A stretch of 39,534 bases of DNA, taken from assembly GCF_900155435.1 (NCBI RefSeq), contig NZ_LT700212.1:582177-621710 (forward strand), read 5' to 3'. This document shows positions 16,535-25,733 of the stretch, piece by piece. The position numbers were made by a program, and so were the translations under genes. Within the stretch, counting starts at the first letter, position 1; each line of letters begins with the position of its first letter. The stretch comes from Actinomyces provencensis (GTDB taxonomy: Bacteria; Actinomycetota; Actinomycetes; Actinomycetales; Actinomycetaceae). A model generated the notes under the pieces. That model did not search any database. It was not told where the DNA came from and was given only the letters and a program-made list of their open reading frames with translations.

Positions 16535-17134
16535 ATGTTCCTCGGAGGAGGAATCGGGGTTGCGCTCCTGGGCAACGCAACCTCTGTTGCGCTGCCGAAC
16601 AGCTTCTTGGGCCTCCGGGTGCCCCATGCCGATCGGAGTCCGGACGTGTGGAGGAGAACCCAGCTCATGGGCAGCCGTGCTCTCGTCGGCACCGGCACGG
16701 CCACGATCGTCAGCGCCCTCGTCCTCCCGTCCACCGTGACCTCCAGGGCCCTGATGGTCCTGTTGACCTTCTCCAGTCTCCTCAACTCGCTCCCCGATGC
16801 GAGGGACGCGTCCGAGGAGCGCACGGACATCGAGACGCTCGACGATGGGAGCACTCTTCGCCGGACCGGCCCCCACGCGTCTGGTGCGAGCCCGCCGCCG
16901 AGTGCCCTCTTGCCAGCGATTGCCTCTGAGCCTTGGCACCAAAGGTCTCAGCCAGCGCCCTGCACCACCGGCTTGCTCCGGCTACGCTGGCCGGAAACGA
17001 CCATTGCGAGGCAGCCATGGAGACAGCGCCCTCAACACCTGCGACCCACCGACCATCCCACGACGCCCCCGCGGAACCTGCATCCGGGACGCGGGGCACG
17101 GGGACCAGGACCGGCCATGCCCGTCGTTCACTGA
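16535..17134 (+). pseudogene. SdpI-like membrane protein, probably decayed
   Basis: From ATG 16535 the frame encodes a hydrophobic stretch, a loop with SFLGLRVPHADRSPDVWRR, then another hydrophobic segment and LMVLLTFSSLLNSLPDA. The loop pattern (N/S-x-LGLR-x-P ... D-x-W) is like the SdpI family C-terminal half. After about residue 100 the frame continues as Pro/Arg-rich sequence with no similarity and overlaps the next gene in another frame, as expected for a lost stop or frameshift. The N-terminal segments usual in the family are absent. Either a remnant or a short gene whose true end I cannot place. It is the second SdpI-like sequence here after that at 3387. Confidence 0.35.
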
Positions 17135-17415
17135 ACCGCACGAGGATCGAGTACTTCCTGCTCGGCGTCCTCTGCACTCTCCTGGTGGTCGTGATCGGTG
17201 CCGAACTCCTCCTCCCGCGCGTGGGAGACATCGCCACCCTGACCGCATGGACCAGACCCGCATTCTGGTTCCTGGGTGGACTGACATTCCTCGTGCAGTC
17301 GGCGCTCAGCTTCCGGGACTCCCACACGGCAGGGCGCACTCGCTGGTCCGTCTGGCCACTGCTGGCAGTGGTGTCACTCGGGTGGTTCGCCATGGCGGTC
17401 AGCACGATCCCCTGA
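17017..17415 (+). CDS. Unknown three-helix membrane protein
   Basis: 132 aa from ATG 17017 (GAG a few bases upstream; TACGCT at 16983-16988 could be a -10). Residues 1-45 are Pro/Thr/Arg-rich and look disordered, then come three hydrophobic segments: IEYFLLGVLCTLLVVVIGAE, FWFLGGLTFLVQSAL and WSVWPLLAVVSLGWFAMAV. The basic RRSLNRTR before the first helix suggests a cytoplasmic N-terminus. No family is recognised. The in-frame start at 16933 seems less likely because it has no ribosome site. The 257 nt after the stop hold no gene I can support. Codon use fits the genome, so I consider it a real but unassigned gene. Confidence 0.6.
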   Translation: METAPSTPATHRPSHDAPAEPASGTRGTGTRTGHARRSLNRTRIEYFLLGVLCTLLVVVIGAELLLPRVGDIATLTAWTRPAFWFLGGLTFLVQSALSFRDSHTAGRTRWSVWPLLAVVSLGWFAMAVSTIP

Positions 17416-17672
17416 TCGGGCCCTGTCCGCGCGGGCCCGACCTGGCGCTTACGGGCGACGGAGCGGCGCCGGACGGGAGAGGACGACGAGGGTCCGGAGG
17501 GCAGCCGGTGCGCTCCTCGGGGCATGTCCGTCGTCCGCTCACCGGCCCCGCCCTCGTCGGGTCCCACGCGGAGGTGGAGCCGGGCGGCGGTGGCGCCGGG
17601 CGGGCGAGGGGAGCACCCAGCCCAGCCAGACGAGCGCAAGCGGGCCAGGCCAGCCGGGCCAGTGCCGGGACT

Positions 17673-18497
17673 TCAGCGCAGCGAGGTGTGCCGCTCGATG
17701 GAGCGCACTGCCCACCACGCCAGCAGGGCCGCCACCACCACGCCGGCTGGCAGGGAGCCCAGTCCGACCACGTCAGGATCGGCTCCTGTGCGCACGGCCT
17801 CGACGAACCCGCCCCACATGCCACGCGCCACCAACTGACCCGAGTCCGGTCCTTGCAGGACGACACCGACGGGGATCCAGAGCATCGCCACCAGTGACAC
17901 CACCTGGTTGACCAGGTAGAGGACCACCAGGCCGATCAAGGGCGCCCCGACGCCGAGATGGTTGAAGCGCCCCTCCGCGGAGATCGAGAGGACGCTGGCG
18001 ACCTGGACCACCAGGGTCACCAGGTAGAGCACGGCTCCCACCACGACCAGCCAGACCATGCCGCCCGGGAGTGCGCCGATCGAGTCCCACCAGCCGGAGA
18101 GCGCTTCCCCGACGGGAACGCGCTCGAGACGGGCCCTGGCCACCAGGGTCAGCAGCGCGCCACCGCTGGCGAGCAGCGTGGTGAGGAGGCCGATGAGGAG
18201 CGCGTGCAGGGTCTTGGCGGCGAGGAGCTCGCGCCCCCGCACCGGCAGGGACATCGTGAAGTACCCCTCGCGCCCGTACATCGTCTGCCAGTAGTCGACG
18301 GCCAGGACCACCAGGACGACCGGTACCAGCCCGATGAGCGCAGCGGTGGCCACTCCCTGCCCGAGGGGGCCGAGCAGGGGGAGTCTCAGCAGGGCAGCGG
18401 CCAGGGAGACGAGGGCGACCAGCGCGATCACCCCCACGACGGAGCCGAGCGTCCTCCAGGTCGAGCGGAACTGGTGGCGGAGCAGCTGTGTCATCAT
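17673..18497 (-). CDS. ABC transporter permease (YtrA-YtrB operon type)
   Basis: 274-aa membrane protein with about six hydrophobic segments, starting MMTQLLRHQFRSTWRTLGSV (a cytoplasmic amphipathic start usual for ABC-2 type permeases) and with the DYWQTMYGREGYFTMSLPV loop typical of antibiotic-responsive exporters. It lacks its own ATP-binding site and pairs with the ATPase encoded just upstream, which it overlaps (ATGATGA at 18497-18494). The first ATG, 18497, gives the 4-nt overlap; the second is 3 nt later. It is the last gene of a three-gene reverse operon under a GntR regulator. Such systems often respond to envelope stress or cell-wall antibiotics, but the substrate cannot be read from the sequence. 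Confidence 0.88.
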   Translation of the reverse strand: MMTQLLRHQFRSTWRTLGSVVGVIALVALVSLAAALLRLPLLGPLGQGVATAALIGLVPVVLVVLAVDYWQTMYGREGYFTMSLPVRGRELLAAKTLHALLIGLLTTLLASGGALLTLVARARLERVPVGEALSGWWDSIGALPGGMVWLVVVGAVLYLVTLVVQVASVLSISAEGRFNHLGVGAPLIGLVVLYLVNQVVSLVAMLWIPVGVVLQGPDSGQLVARGMWGGFVEAVRTGADPDVVGLGSLPAGVVVAALLAWWAVRSIERHTSLR

Positions 18498-19189
18498 GAT
18501 GCGTAGACCTTCCGGAAGAGGGCGTCGAGGCCCATGTGGTGCTCCGAGCGCAGGTCATCCGCTCCACCCTGCAGCAGGACGCGCCCCCCGCGCAGGAACA
18601 CCGCGGTGTCGACCACCGGTTCGATGTCCGCGATGAGGTGGGTGGAGACGACCATCAGGGCGTCCTCGGAGAAGTTGGTGAGGATGCCGCGCATGATGAC
18701 GTCGCGGGCAGCGGGGTCCACCCCGGAGATCGGTTCGTCCAGGAGGTAGACGCGGGCCCTTCGCGCCATGGCGAGCGCGATCTGGAGCTTCTCGCGCATC
18801 CCCTTGGACAGCTCCTTGAGGGAGCGGTCGGAGGGGAGGTCGAAGAACACGACCATCTCGGCAGCCTTGGTCGCGTCGAAGTCCTCGAAGAACTCCGCGT
18901 AGAGGGAGATGGCATCTGCGCAGGAGTAGCGGTCGGGCAGGAAGGAGGCATCGGGCAGGAAGGACACCTGCGCCTTGGACTGCGGGCCGGGGCGGTGCCC
19001 GCACACGCTGACCTCACCCTCCCAGTCCGACAGCACCCCCGCGAGGATCTTGAGCAGGGTGGTCTTGCCCGACCCGTTGTCCCCCATGAGCCCGACGATC
19101 TGGCCGGCGGGCAGGGAGAGGCTGAGGTCCGACAGGGCCGGTCTGCCCCGGTAGGACTTGGTGAGGTGCTGGACCTCGATGGCGTTCAC
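18494..19189 (-). CDS. ABC transporter ATP-binding protein
   Basis: 231-aa nucleotide-binding subunit driving the neighbouring permease. Walker A GDNGSGKT (36-43); Q-loop region near residue 76; signature LSKGM (127-131), the variant typical of YtrB-like exporters in place of LSGGQ; Walker B VYLLDEP (147-153); D-loop SGVD; switch His184 (VSTHL). Length and variant signature fit the BcrA/YtrB branch. It overlaps the GntR gene by 4 nt upstream and the permease downstream, so the three are translationally coupled. Confidence 0.93.
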   Translation of the reverse strand: MNAIEVQHLTKSYRGRPALSDLSLSLPAGQIVGLMGDNGSGKTTLLKILAGVLSDWEGEVSVCGHRPGPQSKAQVSFLPDASFLPDRYSCADAISLYAEFFEDFDATKAAEMVVFFDLPSDRSLKELSKGMREKLQIALAMARRARVYLLDEPISGVDPAARDVIMRGILTNFSEDALMVVSTHLIADIEPVVDTAVFLRGGRVLLQGGADDLRSEHHMGLDALFRKVYAS

Positions 19190-19557
19190 TGGTTCTCCTC
19201 CTTGGCCGCCCAGCGGAGGGCGAGCAGTCGTGTCGCGTCCTCGAGTCCGAGACCGATCCCGGCGACGGAGTCGATGTAGGTGTCGGTGGTGGTCGCCGCG
19301 AGCGCCTCGCGGGCCGCGTCGATGGTGCTGCGGTCCTGGGTGACGAAGCGTCCCGCGGTGCGCTCGGTGAGGGTGAGGGACTCCCGGTCGAGCTCCCCGA
19401 GCGCGCGTTGGACGGTGTTGGGGTTGACCCCCAGGTCCAGGGCGAGTTCCCGCACGCTGGGGATCCGGGTGCCCGGGGCCCAGTCACCCGTGCAGATGCG
19501 GCGATGGAACTCACCCACCAGCTGCACCCAGATCGGTCGCGTGTCGTCGACATCCAC
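19186..19557 (-). CDS. GntR-family repressor, YtrA subfamily
   Basis: 123-aa transcription regulator with an N-terminal winged helix-turn-helix: WVQLVGEFHRRICTGDWAPG, then IPSVRELALDLGVNPNTVQR (about residues 32-51) as the recognition helix region. The short C-terminal tail lacks a large ligand domain, as in the YtrA subfamily, which dimerises through this helix. It heads the ABC operon, overlapping the ATPase gene by 4 nt. A near-perfect dyad 15 nt upstream of its start is the probable operator, implying autorepression. The inducer is unknown; in Bacillus YtrA operons respond to cell-wall antibiotics. Confidence 0.92.
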   Translation of the reverse strand: MDVDDTRPIWVQLVGEFHRRICTGDWAPGTRIPSVRELALDLGVNPNTVQRALGELDRESLTLTERTAGRFVTQDRSTIDAAREALAATTTDTYIDSVAGIGLGLEDATRLLALRWAAKEENQ

Positions 19558-19571
19558 CGGCCACCCCTATC

Positions 19572-19599
19572 TGTGTCACTGCACTAATACAGTAACACA
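19572..19599 (-). promoter_or_regulatory. Dyad operator of the GntR-ABC operon
   Basis: TGTGTCACTG (19572-19581) and CAGTAACACA (19590-19599) form an inverted repeat matching at 9 of 10 positions around an AT-rich 8-nt centre. On the reverse strand the centre reads TATTAGTG, which can double as a -10 element, so bound repressor would block the promoter. Placement 15 nt before the GntR start fits autoregulation. Confidence 0.65.
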
Positions 19600-20120
19600 C
19601 CCTGTGTCGGTGCGCGGAGGCGCCGGTGGCGCTGTGGTGGCCGCGGTCCGCGTGACACGGTCGGACAGGTGTCGCGGACGAGCCGGACCTGTGGACGCCG
19701 GTCACTCCTGCAGGAGCGCCCGCAGGGACCGGCCCTGCCCCCAGGTGCCATTGCGTGCCCTGCCGCTGGCATGGTGCTGGAGGGAGAGCACTGCCAGCAG
19801 CGCGAGAACAGCTTCCACTCCCCGCCCGGGGCCGGTCGGTCCCCAACCGGCGGCCTCCGTCCCACACTGTGTGCACGGCGGGGCACGGGTCGGCACCCAG
19901 CAGGGCACGCACACGAAACCCCTGCAGAACCCGTGTTCCCCGGACCACGCTCGCCTGACCGGTTGACCGACTGGACGAGAGAGGATCCGGCGTGCGCGAC
20001 CGGCTGGGACCAACGGAACCCCTGCAGCGGTCCGGCAACGGAGCCAGACGTATTCTTCCTGTTCAGAGGCCGTTGGTTTCGCCTCCATGTCGACGCGACG
20101 AAGTGGTTATCCCCGCGCCG
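19600..20120. other. Long intergenic region, no gene recognised
   Basis: Over 500 nt between the divergent GntR operon and the nuclease-nucleotidase gene. Open frames on both strands lack family similarity and look like chance products of composition. The motif AACCCCTGCAG occurs twice exactly 100 nt apart (19917-19927 and 20017-20027), extended by CG(A/G) upstream. I see no tRNA or riboswitch shape. Confidence 0.4.
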
Positions 20121-20126
20121 TAGCGT
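20121..20126 (+). promoter_or_regulatory. Candidate -10 box for the secreted nuclease gene
   Basis: TAGCGT, 38 nt upstream of ATG 20165, with a GAAAGG ribosome site at 20151-20156 between. No clear -35. Confidence 0.35.
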
Positions 20127-20164
20127 CTGGCACATCCCATCACCCTCCACGAAAGGCACTTGAG

Positions 20165-23100
20165 ATGCGCAGGCATTCCAGAGTGGTCGCGGCAGCGGGA
20201 GCTGCCGCGATTCTCATGTCGGGGGCACTCGTCGCCCCTTCCCGAGCGGCTGTCTCACCCGAGGCAGCCGTCGTCATCAATGAGGTCTACGGCGGTGGCG
20301 GCAACAACGGCGCCACCTACTCCAACGACTTCATCGAGCTGAGGAACACCAGCGACGCGGCCGTCGACCTCACAGGCTGGTCGGTGCAGTACGCATCGAC
20401 GGCCGGGACCAACTGGTCCGGCGTCATCACGCTCTCAGGATCCATCGCCGCCGACGGGTACTACCTCGTCCAGGGCGCGGCACAGGACGCCAGCGTCGGC
20501 GAGGCACTCCCCACCCCCGACGACAGCAGCAGCTCCGTCAACCTGTCCGGGACCAACGGCAACGTCGCCCTCGTGAACACGAGCACGAGGCTCAGTTGCC
20601 AGAAGACCGACTGCGCGTCCGATGAGGCCGTTGTCGACCTCGTCGGTTTCGGGACGGGCGCCGCCCATGCAGGCAGCGCTGCCGCCCCGTCTCCCTCGAA
20701 CACCACGTCGATCGCCCGGGACGCCTCGGCGACGAACACCACTGACAACGCGGCCGACTTCACCGTCGGTGCCCCCACTCCGCAGTCCTCGCAGGCCACG
20801 GATCCCGACGACGGAGAAGGGAGCCAGAGCGGGGACGAGGATCCCGGCACCACGCCGAAACCCGACATCACAGCGATCTCCGACATCCAGGGCACAGGCA
20901 CTGCCTCACCGCTGGCGGGCCAGACCGTCACCACGCGGGGCGTCGTCACCGCCGTCTACCCCACCGGCGGGCTCAACGGCTTCGTCATCCAGACCCCTGG
21001 TGCCGACACGACGCCGGACAGCTCGGACGCCGTCTTCGTCTTCTCCTCCGCTGCTGCCGCCACGGTCAGCATCGGGGACTCCGTGCAGGTCTCCGGCAAG
21101 GTCAGTGAGTACTACGACCTGACGCAGATCACGCCCACGAACGCCGCTGCCGTCACCGAGCTGTCGGAGTCCCTCGGCACGGTGGAGCCGCTGCGGACCG
21201 CGTGGCCGACCACGGACGCCGACCGCGAGGCCCTGGAGTCCATGCTCATCGCACCCCAGGGCGAGTTCACCGTCTCCAACACCTACTCCACCAACCAGTA
21301 CGGTGAGGTCGGTCTCGCCTCAGGCACCGAGCCGCTGCGCCAGCCCACCGACGTCGCCGAGCCCGGCAGCGCCGAGGCCGCGGCCGTCGCGTCCGACAAC
21401 GCCGCACGCGGCGTGGTCCTCGACGACGGTGCCACCACGAACTTCCTGACAGCGGCCAACTCCGCCCTCACACCGCCCTACATCTCCCTGGAGAACCCGG
21501 TCCGCGTCGGTGCCCCGGTCACCTTCACCGCACCGGTGATCGTCGACTACCGCAACAGCACCTGGAAGTTCAACCCGACCCATCGGGTCACGGACACCAG
21601 CGACAACGCGCCTGCGACCTTCGCCGACACCCGCACCGCCGCGCCTGAGGCCGTCGGCGGCGACATCTCGCTCGCCTCCTTCAACGTGCTGAACTACTTC
21701 ACCACGCTGGGTGCCGACACAGCGGGTTGTGTCGCCTACAAGGACCGCGACGGCAACGGCGTGACCGTCAGCGGTGGCTGCGATCCGCGTGGAGCATGGG
21801 GCGCGGACGACCTCGCACGCCAGCAGGCCAAGATCGTCGCCGCCATCAACGGGCTCGACGCCAGTGTCGTCGGCCTGATGGAGATCGAGAACTCCGCCAA
21901 GCTCGGCGAGACACCCGACGAGGCCACGGCGACCCTGGTCGGGGCACTCAATGCCGCTGCCGGGACGGACAAGTGGGACTACGTCCGCTCGTCGCGCGAC
22001 CTCCCGCCGACCAGCCAGCAGGACGTCATCACCAACGCGATCATCTACCAGACCGCCGAGGTGACCCCGGTGGACGAGGCACGTGCCCTCGGAACGCAGA
22101 GCTCCGAAGGTCAGCCCTTCGCCATCGCCCGTGAGCCGATCGGACAGCGTTTCGAGCCCGTGGGCGGTGGCGACTCCCTCTTCGTGGTCGTCAACCACCT
22201 CAAGTCGAAGGGCTCGGCGGGCCCCCTCCCGGGTGACGCCGACTCCGGCGACGGTCAGGGTGCCTCCAACGCCACGCGTGTCGCAGAGACCAGGGCGCTG
22301 CGCGATTGGCTCCCCACCGTCACCGACGAGGGCGAGGCCGTCGCACTGGTCGGCGACTTCAACTCCTACGGCCACGAGGACCCCCTCCGGGAGCTCTACG
22401 ACGCAGGATTCACCGACGTCGAGCAGCACTTCGGCGTCGACCACAGCTCCTACAGCTTCTCGGGGCTCTCCGGGTCCCTGGACCACGTGCTGCTGAACGA
22501 GGCAGCCCTGGACCGGGCGACCGGCGCTGACGTGTGGAACATCAACTCCGGGGAGTCCATCGCCCTGGAGTACAGCCGCTACAACTACCACGGCACCCTG
22601 TTCCACGCCCCCGACGCCTACCGTTCGTCCGACCACGATCCCGTCATCGTCGGACTCTCTGACACCCCGCGGGACACGGTCTCCCTGGGGCTCCTCAACA
22701 TCAATGACTTCCACGGCCGCATCGACTCCAACACCGTTGCCTTCGCGGGCACCATCGAGGAGCAGCGCGCCGACATCCGACACCAGGGCGGATCCAGCCT
22801 CTTCATCTCTGCGGGGGACAACATCGGCGCGTCGCTGTTCGCCTCCTCCTCGCAGGACGACCAGCCGACCATCGACGTCCTCAATGCCCTGGAACTCAAG
22901 TCCTCCGCAGTGGGCAACCACGAGTTCGACAAGGGCTACCAGGACCTGGTGGACCGCGTCATCAACGGCAAGGACGGCAACGACAAGGCGCAGTTCGACT
23001 ACCTCGGCGCCAATGTCTACCTCAAGGGCACCACGATGCCGGCGCTCAAGGAGTACGCCATCCACGACGTGGCAGGCGTCAGAGTTGCCGTGATCGGCGC

Positions 23101-24923
23101 CATCACCCAGGAGACGCCCACGCTGGTGAGCCCGGGCGGCATCGCCGAGCTGACCTTCGGCGACCCGATCGAGGCCGTGAACCGCGTGACCGCGCAGCTC
23201 ACCGACGGCGACGAGTCCAACGGTGAGGCAGACGTCATCGTTGCCGAGTACCACGAAGGCGCGGGATCCGGCACGCCGGACGGCGCGACCCTCGACCAGG
23301 AGATCGCCGAAGGCGGGGCCTTCGCCGACATCGTCAACGAGACCTCCCCCGAGGTCGACGTGATCTTCACGGGCCACACGCACAAGCAGTACGCGTGGGA
23401 CGCCCCGGTGCCCGGCACGGACCGCACCCGTCCGGTGCTCCAGACCGGCTCCTACGGGGAGAACATCGGCCGCGTGGACCTGACATATGACACGGAGTCC
23501 GACACGGTCACCGCGTACACGCAGCGCAACGTGCCCCGGACGAAGACCGCCAGCGCGAAGCTCATCGCCTCCTACCCCCGCGTGGCGGAGGTCAACGAGA
23601 TCACCGAGGGCCGCCCTCGCCGAGGCAGCGGTGAAGGGCAACGTGCCGGTCGGTTCCGTCACCGCGGACATCACCACGGCCTTCGCCGGCGGCAGCTTCG
23701 TCGACGGCACCTACCAGGGTGGCGCCCGTGACGACCGCGCATCGGAGTCCACGCTGGGCAACCTCGTGGCGGACTCCCTGGTCGAATCCCTCTCCGACCC
23801 GGATCGTGGTGGGGCGACCATCGGCGTCGTCAACCCGGGTGGACTCCGGGCCGAGTTGCTCCACGGTGACGACGGTGTGATCACGTATGCCGAGGCCAAT
23901 GCGGTGCTGCCCTTCGTCAACAACCTGTGGACCACCACACTGACGGGCGCACAGTTCAAGGAGATGCTCGAACAGCAGTGGCAACGCGATGCCGCGGGCG
24001 ATGTGCCGGCGCGGGCCTACCTACAGCTGGGACTGTCGAAGAACGTGTCCTACACCATCGACGCGGATGCAGCCGAGGGCGAGCACATCACGTCCATCAC
24101 CATCGACGGTGTCGCCTACGACCCGGAGGGTGAGTACCGGATCGGTACCTTCTCCTTCCTGGCCCAGGGTGGGGACAACTTCCGCGCCTTCAACGACGGC
24201 ACGGACACCCGCGACTCCGGCCTCATCGACCGGGACGCCTGGATCGAGTACCTCCAGGCGAACTCCCCGGTGTCGCCGGACTTCGCACGTCGCTCCGTCG
24301 CCGCCCCGGGGCTGGGCACCGTCAAGGCAGGCGACGAGTTCTCCTTCACGATCGGTGCATCGCCCCTCCAGAACCCGGAGGGCTCGCGTGGGTCGCTGGA
24401 CCTGACGTCCCTGGGCTCACCGGAGAACACCGAGGTCACGGTCTCCCTGGGTGACCGGGAGCTCGGGACCTTCCCGGTCACGGACGGCACGGCGGACATC
24501 TCGGTCACGATTCCCACGGACGCGGTGTCCACCGACGCCGTGGCCGCTGGTCGCAGCCTCGTGTCCCCCGCACTGGGCACGGTCCTCGCAGGCACCGGTG
24601 AGGCCCCTGCCACGCTGTCGGGCTCCCTCACCATCGTGGCCCACCCGTCAGGCACGACGGTCTCACTGCCGGTCACGGTCGAGACGACCACCCCGGTGGA
24701 GCCCGTGGACCCGGGCGAACCCGGGGAACCGGGGAGTGACGGAAAGCCCGGCGCCGACGGCAAGCCCGGAGCTGATGGCAAGCCCGCAGCGCAGGGGAAG
24801 CCCGGGACCGGGCTGGCCAGGACAGGTGCGGGCGACCTCTGGGCGCTGGCAGCACTCGGGGCCGCTCTCCTGGCCACGGGTGTGACACTCACCCACCGGC
24901 GCCGGACTCAGTCGCTGGCGTGA
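20165..24923 (+). pseudogene. Secreted ExeM/NucH-type nuclease fused to 5'-nucleotidase, frameshifted
   Basis: Read across one frameshift this is about 1585 aa. Order: signal peptide (1-30, MRRHSRVVAAAG..., Ala-rich); lamin-tail domain (31-165, INEVYGGGG, NDFIELRN); OB-like ExeM region (235-470); endonuclease/exonuclease/phosphatase domain (about 499-830: ASFNVLNYF, GLMEIEN, VGDFNSYG, SSDHDPV); metallophosphoesterase (839-1110: NDFHGR, AGDN, GNHEFD, GHTH); 5'-nucleotidase C-terminal domain (about 1156-1378, including ESTLGNLVAD and GGLRAEL); an Ig-like region; GEPG/GADGKPG collagen-like repeats; and a sorting tail LARTG (24813-24827), hydrophobic helix and HRRR. It would degrade extracellular DNA and dephosphorylate nucleotides at the wall. 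The extra G near 23609 truncates the product at 23731, removing the anchor. ATG 20165 has a good ribosome site. Confidence 0.88.
23608..23610 (+). other. Frameshift site (one extra G)
   Basis: The first frame reads ATC ACC GAG then GGC CGC; the family-like continuation (AALAEAAVKGNVPVGSV) needs GCC from 23610. One G in the GGG run is surplus. It may be a real mutation or a sequencing error in a short homopolymer. Confidence 0.8.
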
Positions 24924-24961
24924 TCGAGTGACACGCTGACCGCGACGCGCGGTCGGATGTG

Positions 24962-24994
24962 AGAGGGGGCCCGGACACCGTCCGGGCCCCCTCT
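24962..24994 (+). terminator. 15-bp perfect hairpin terminator
   Basis: 24962-24976 pairs perfectly with 24980-24994 around a 3-nt loop, 39 nt after the stop of the nuclease-nucleotidase gene; CTTCC follows. Convergent with the GNAT gene, so it may serve both. Confidence 0.85.
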
Positions 24995-25036
24995 TCCGTC
25001 CGGCTTCCCTCCCGCCCGGACAGGACGGCAGTGCGA

Positions 25037-25585
25037 TCAGTACCCGAGGTCGTCGAAGGGGACGGGTGTGCTCACCCCGGACTCCCAGTCGCTGCGGGGG
25101 ATCGCGTAGGCGACGGAGGCCAGGGGCTCCCCGCCCTCCACCGGCCAGCCCTGCCGGTAGTGCGCCTCCTTGACGAAGCCGCAGTGGGTGAACACCCGGC
25201 GCATGGCGATGTTGTCCTCACGGGTCTGCCCCTCGAAGCGCCGGGCACCGGGGATCGTGGTGAACACGTGGTCCGTGACCGCCTCGAGCACCGGGACGCC
25301 CAGTCCCCTGGCGCGGTGGGCCCCGTCGAGCCGGATGTCGAACATGGGGGAGTCGTCGTCGAGGTCGAGCAGGACGACCATGCCGAGGCGCCCGAGCCGG
25401 GGATCGTCCACCCAGAACGGGGCCGTGTCGGCACCGTCGTATGCCCCCTCCTCGATGCGGGCCCTGACCTTTTCGGGTGTGGAGCTGGGGACGACGTGGA
25501 AGGGGAAGTGGTTGCGCGAGAGGAAGGCGACGACCTCTTCCCGGTCCGCTCCCCGCACGTCCATCGGGGTCAGGGTGGGCCTCAT
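25037..25585 (-). CDS. GNAT-family N-acetyltransferase
   Basis: 182-aa acetyl-CoA-dependent acetyltransferase. The core motif A is visible as IRLDGAHRARGLGVPVLEAV (about 84-103: the R-x-x-G-x-G/A pyrophosphate loop appears as RARGLG), followed by DNIAMRRVFTHCGFVKEAHYR (motif B), where the residue pattern N-x-x-x-R-x-x-x-x-x-G-F is classic for RimJ/RimL-type enzymes. The substrate is unknown. The start is ATG 25585; no ribosome site, but TACCCT lies exactly 6 nt upstream, suggesting a leaderless transcript. Confidence 0.88.
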   Translation of the reverse strand: MRPTLTPMDVRGADREEVVAFLSRNHFPFHVVPSSTPEKVRARIEEGAYDGADTAPFWVDDPRLGRLGMVVLLDLDDDSPMFDIRLDGAHRARGLGVPVLEAVTDHVFTTIPGARRFEGQTREDNIAMRRVFTHCGFVKEAHYRQGWPVEGGEPLASVAYAIPRSDWESGVSTPVPFDDLGY

Positions 25586-25597
25586 GACGTCAGGGTA
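25586..25597 (-). promoter_or_regulatory. Leaderless -10 box for the GNAT gene
   Basis: Reverse-strand TACCCT (25597-25592), 6 nt, then ATG 25585. No Shine-Dalgarno. Confidence 0.45.
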
Positions 25598-25733
25598 GCG
25601 CTGGTGGGGCGCCGGACCGGCAGGGCGATCCGCTCGGGCCGGACACCGGAGCGCCGCAGCGGATGGACTCCGGGAGCCGCCCTCGTACGTCCCGGCCCCG
25701 ACGGGGAGCCCGCGGCAGACGGCCCCCTTCCCC

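Noticed and set aside
19584-20163. Open frames of 164-191 aa on both strands between the GntR operon and the nuclease gene
   Set aside because: Both strands are open because of composition; the frames have no hydrophobic pattern or motif, and no convincing ribosome site.
23600-23620. Programmed +1/-1 frameshifting
   Set aside because: There is no slippery heptamer (only GAGGGCC) and no clear downstream pseudoknot; a single-base insertion explains the data better.
21320-23710. 796-aa open frame on the reverse strand inside the nuclease-nucleotidase gene
   Set aside because: It is the antisense shadow of a high-GC gene with no motifs; the forward strand shows clear nuclease and phosphatase signatures.
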